Source of the DNA: Bradyrhizobium jicamae
GTDB taxonomy: Bacteria; Pseudomonadota; Alphaproteobacteria; Rhizobiales; Xanthobacteraceae
Direction: 5' to 3'
NCBI RefSeq assembly: GCF_018130695.1
Contig: NZ_JAFCJX010000017.1
Location: forward strand, 1-64,000
DNA length: 64,000 nt
Part shown: piece after piece, positions 61,821-64,000 of the stretch
Position numbering within the stretch: position 1 is the stretch's first letter
Layout of the letters: each line of letters opens with the position of its first letter
Notes under the pieces: model-generated
What the model was told of the DNA's origin: nothing
The model's database searches: none
Seen by the model: only the letters and a program-made list of their open reading frames with translations
Translations under genes and position numbers: made by a program

Positions 61821-61888
61821 CGAAATGAACGTCGGCACCGCGAACCAGGACGATGAACTTTAATAAGAAAAAAACAGAACGGTAACAA

Positions 61889-62521
61889 ATGCGACCCAAG
61901 AAAAGCCAACCTCCCCGCCGCGGACCGAGGGCCACAAAGCGCGAGGATATTCTTGAAGCCGGTACAAAGATTTTCCTCGAGCGCGGATTCGGCGCCACAA
62001 GCATGGACGAAGTGGCTGTTCAGGCCAATGTTTCCAAGCGAACAGTCTACGATTACTTCGAAAGCAAGGAGGGCCTTTTCGCTGCCGTAGTCCAAGAGCT
62101 TTGCGAGCGGATTACACCGCCTGAGTTTCTAGCTAAAGAAACGGAAGAGAATATAGAGGACGTCTTAAAGCGATTTGGTGAGTGGTTTCTCACCTGCATC
62201 TATTCCGTTGAGCAAATTAACCTGTTTCAGACAGTAATCAACGATTCCCGTCAATTCCCGGAAATCGGAGATATGATGTTCTCTGGTCCAGTGAGGCGCA
62301 CTCAGGACGCGGTCGCAGCCTATTTCGCCGTGCAGGTGCGAAAGGGCCGGCTTCAATTGAAGGATACTAGCACAGCCGCCGCCCTCTTCATTGCTATGCT
62401 CAAGGGCGATACTCATATGAAGTTGCTGTTCGGACAGTCACGGGGGATCCTGCAAAAGGAGATCCGGCGGAACGCTTTCACGACGGTGAAGCTGTTTATG
62501 GACGGTGCTCGCAAGAACTGA
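61889..62521 (+). CDS. TetR/AcrR-family regulator (AefR-like)
   Basis: A 210-residue regulator. HTH residues are ILEAGTKIFLERGFGATSMD, EVAVQANVSKRTVYDYFESK and EGLFAAVV. The C-terminal domain (FLTCIYSVEQINLFQTVIND, TAAALFIAMLKGDTHMKLLF) resembles the AefR-type ligand domain common in efflux regulators. ATG at 61889 follows a weak site. The genes downstream on the opposite strand are a truncated TetA-like MFS and a TetX-like monooxygenase, which it may have controlled, though debris now separates them. Confidence 0.92.
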   Translation: MRPKKSQPPRRGPRATKREDILEAGTKIFLERGFGATSMDEVAVQANVSKRTVYDYFESKEGLFAAVVQELCERITPPEFLAKETEENIEDVLKRFGEWFLTCIYSVEQINLFQTVINDSRQFPEIGDMMFSGPVRRTQDAVAAYFAVQVRKGRLQLKDTSTAAALFIAMLKGDTHMKLLFGQSRGILQKEIRRNAFTTVKLFMDGARKN

Positions 62522-62569
62522 AACTACGGTTACGGTTGGCGGGAGCTGCGACTGGAAGTGAATCGTACG

Positions 62570-62800
62570 GGAGAGGATTGATTTTGGTGGCTTTCGGTTC
62601 CACGCCAAGCGGCGCGGGTACCGATAGAGAAGAACTGCATGTTCTGAGATGCTCAATCCGAATAACGGGATGGACCAAAGGACCAACTTGTGCGCGCCGC
62701 GACGGTCGGTGAGATGGCCAGATATCATCGACGTCGTAATGATCACAAAGATATCAGCGATGCCCAAGAGGAAATTGCTGAGATAACGCTGGCTATTGGC
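62570..62800 (-). pseudogene. Fragment of an MFS transporter
   Basis: The minus strand reads LGIADIFVIITTSMISGHLT, DRRGAHKLVLWSIPLFGLSI, which is the helix 2/loop/helix 3 (or 8-9) region of an MFS transporter with its DRxG motif. No start, and the frame degrades on both sides. It differs from the TetA-like fragment to the right. Confidence 0.6.
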
Positions 62801-62805
62801 GGCTG

Positions 62806-62940
62806 TGGGTGCCGAAATCGCAAGTCGCCGGCAAGGTTGGCTACGCGCTCACGCCTCTCGGTCGCCCGGAGCTCGGCGTCGGCTTCGACTTGTCGGTGTC
62901 GGCCATCAGCAAGAACAAGGAGGCCGCGTATCTCTTCATT
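62806..62940 (+). pseudogene. Fragment of a sugar ABC transporter binding protein
   Basis: The plus strand reads KSQVAGKVGYALTPLGRPE, then LGVGFDLSVSAISKNKEAAY, LFIAG. This pattern (xVAGKVGYxxxP...ISxxSKNKEAAxxFI) is typical of the C-terminal half of family 1 extracellular solute-binding proteins for carbohydrates. Only about 45 residues survive, joined to MFS sequence on both sides. Confidence 0.6.
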
Positions 62941-62944
62941 GCTG

Positions 62945-63530
62945 GACGGCAGCAGGATTGTTGTCGCAAGCAGACTTGTGGCGGAGAGCGCTGCGGCGAG
63001 CCAGATGGGCGCCGCAGGCGCCAAGTGTGTGGACAAGGCGCTCAGGGCTGGTCCTGCTGCAAGCCCTACGCCTACGCCTGAGCTGACGATGCCGATCGCC
63101 TGTTTGCGCGTACTGGGCTACTATGGTCGACCGCCAGGGCCGAAGCGACCGACAGATTACCCGAGGTCAGGCCGTCAAGAATGCGCGCCAGGAAGATCAA
63201 TGGCAAACTATTGGCGAGCGCGAGGTTTATGAAGCTCACGCAGGTGCCGAACTGGCTGGCCATCAGGATCGGCTTACGCCCCAAGCGATCTGACCCCGCG
63301 CCGAACTGGCAAAGCGAGAAGGTTGCAAAGAGCATCCCGATAAAAAGAGGTGTCGCGCCGAACCGCTCCGCGTAAAAGGGGAGCAACGGTAAGATGACCC
63401 CCATGCCCATGGAATCGATGGCGACGATTGCAAATACCGGCGCTAACAGCCGCCAATCGAGCCGATCGTTCGGCGCGCTGATGGAGCGTTGGCCGATCGT
63501 CAACTTAATGCTCGCTGGATTGCGGCCCAC
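62945..63530 (-). pseudogene. Truncated TetA-like MFS efflux protein
   Basis: Starting near 63530 (GTG, overlapping the monooxygenase end), the minus strand encodes WRLLAPVFAIVAIDSMGMGV, ILPLLPFYAERFGATPLFIG, GSDRLGRKPILMASQFG and LIFLARILDGLTSGNLSVA, the N-terminal half of a TetA/drug:H+ antiporter. A small indel near 63125 shifts the frame before TRKQAIGIVSSGVGVGLAAG and SALSTHLAPAAPIWLAAALS. At about 62945 it meets unrelated binding-protein sequence, so the second half is gone. Inactive. Confidence 0.75.
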
Positions 63531-64000
63531 CGTTCTCAAGAACGTGCATCGCTCTTCTCGCCGCGTCGGCACCGCGCGCGATCATGGTGTCTTCATAGCT
63601 CCGAATAGCCTGATCTCGACTGCCTTCGGAGTTCAACGCGTCGGCCAAATCGGCGGCATCGAGCAGGGCCAAATTCGCGCCCTCGCCCGCAGGAGGCATC
63701 AAGTGAGCGGCGTCCCCCAGCAGGGTCATTCGTGGATGGCGCGGCCATTTATGGCCAATGGGAAGAACCTCCAGCGGCAAGGCCCTGACGGTCGGCCCGG
63801 CAGCGCGCACGATGTCCACCAGGCGATCGTCCCAACCATGCAGCTCGTCGATCAGGCTTTGGCGGGTCTCGGCAATTCCACGGCTCGCGCGGCCGAGCAC
63901 GACATATACCCGAATATGAGCCCCAGCATTCCGTTGCGCGATAAGGGTCTTTCCGTCGCCCTTTGCGGAAAGCATGCCGCGTCCGACCAATGCGCCGACA
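63505..64000 (-). CDS. FAD-dependent monooxygenase, TetX-like (partial, runs off the window)
   Basis: The C-terminal 165 or so residues of a flavin monooxygenase whose start lies beyond the window. The second FAD motif LLGDAAHLMPPAGEGANLAL is clear (GD...P motif). The substrate-domain strands TLIAQRNAGAHIRVYVVLG and the PRMTLLGDAAHLMPP context resemble TetX/PHBH-type hydroxylases, with TetX the closest in feel (IAQRN...IRVY, then YEDTMIARGADAA). It ends TAA at 63505, overlapping the start of the truncated TetA-like gene. A drug- or phenol-hydroxylating role is inferred; the substrate is not known. Confidence 0.85.
   Translation of the reverse strand, partial: VGALVGRGMLSAKGDGKTLIAQRNAGAHIRVYVVLGRASRGIAETRQSLIDELHGWDDRLVDIVRAAGPTVRALPLEVLPIGHKWPRHPRMTLLGDAAHLMPPAGEGANLALLDAADLADALNSEGSRDQAIRSYEDTMIARGADAARRAMHVLENGGPQSSEH

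Noticed and set aside
1..64000. tRNA, rRNA, CRISPR arrays, replication origin, phage genes or an integrase with attachment sites
   Set aside because: Searched by eye for conserved tRNA arms, regularly spaced repeats and integrase motifs; none was convincing. An island border, if any, lies outside the window.

Overview
This window looks like an accessory, catabolism-rich chromosomal segment of an alphaproteobacterium, most plausibly Bradyrhizobium or a close relative in the Rhizobiales. The grounds are high GC with G/C-ending codons in the intact operons, TRAP and Liv-type transporters, many IclR/MarR/TetR regulators, a CYP199-like P450, and remnants of IS256, IS21, IS5 and IS630 elements. No rRNA, tRNA, CRISPR array or replication origin was seen. 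Assignments are by motif and sequence feel only; no searches were run.

Left flank (1-7.6 kb): a gene tail, a methyl-accepting chemotaxis protein, a small DNA-binding-like protein, then a decayed strip with an IclR remnant, a frameshifted IS256 element, a nonsense-interrupted hydrolase and an IS21 scrap.

Core (7-24.4 kb): the best preserved and most interesting region. An IclR regulator sits between two divergent units. Leftward lie a TRAP transporter (dctP-Q-M), a D-2-hydroxyacid dehydrogenase, an unusual M24 protein and a periplasmic PEBP protein. Rightward lie a cyclase-family hydrolase, a cupin, an SDR reductase, a 3-hydroxyacyl-CoA-dehydrogenase-like enzyme, a beta-keto acid cleavage enzyme (BKACE), a PhlG/phloretin-hydrolase-like enzyme, a Liv-type ABC transporter with its two ATPases fused in one chain, and a resorcylate-decarboxylase-like amidohydrolase. 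Read together they fit stepwise breakdown of phloroglucinol-type rings (acyl-phloroglucinol, phloretin or trihydroxybenzoate feeding phloroglucinol, dihydrophloroglucinol, 3-hydroxy-5-oxohexanoate, triacetate, then C2/C4 units). This is the leading candidate for an under-described system.

Middle (24.4-46.5 kb): a MarR gene present in three copies (two dead); a MarR-controlled monooxygenase/cytochrome b561/membrane-protein operon; an aromatic-acid MFS plus CYP199-like P450 with a divergent TetR; a TetR-controlled aldehyde dehydrogenase/FAD oxidoreductase/Fe-alcohol dehydrogenase operon; an outer-membrane channel-like protein; an alpha/beta hydrolase; and a partly decayed Rieske oxygenase cluster with two reductases and a VOC protein.

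Right (46.5-64 kb): an IS5-type remnant and its MITE-like derivative; an MFS/CocE-type hydrolase operon beside a dead TetR, with an intact paralogue nearby; IS630 remnants; a VOC dioxygenase, FAH hydrolase, YCII and beta-hydroxyacid dehydrogenase group; a gene graveyard; a BBE-type flavoprotein; a broken second copy of the outer-membrane protein; a TetR; and a TetX-like monooxygenase with a truncated TetA-like transporter.

Two operator families recur. A near-palindrome (TACnCTA, two bases, CGGTAT, one base, GTGTA) lies upstream of the chemotaxis receptor, both outer-membrane protein copies and the VOC/FAH operon, suggesting one regulon for sensing, uptake and cleavage. A TTGACA...TGTCAA-type site lies beside each of three related TetR genes.
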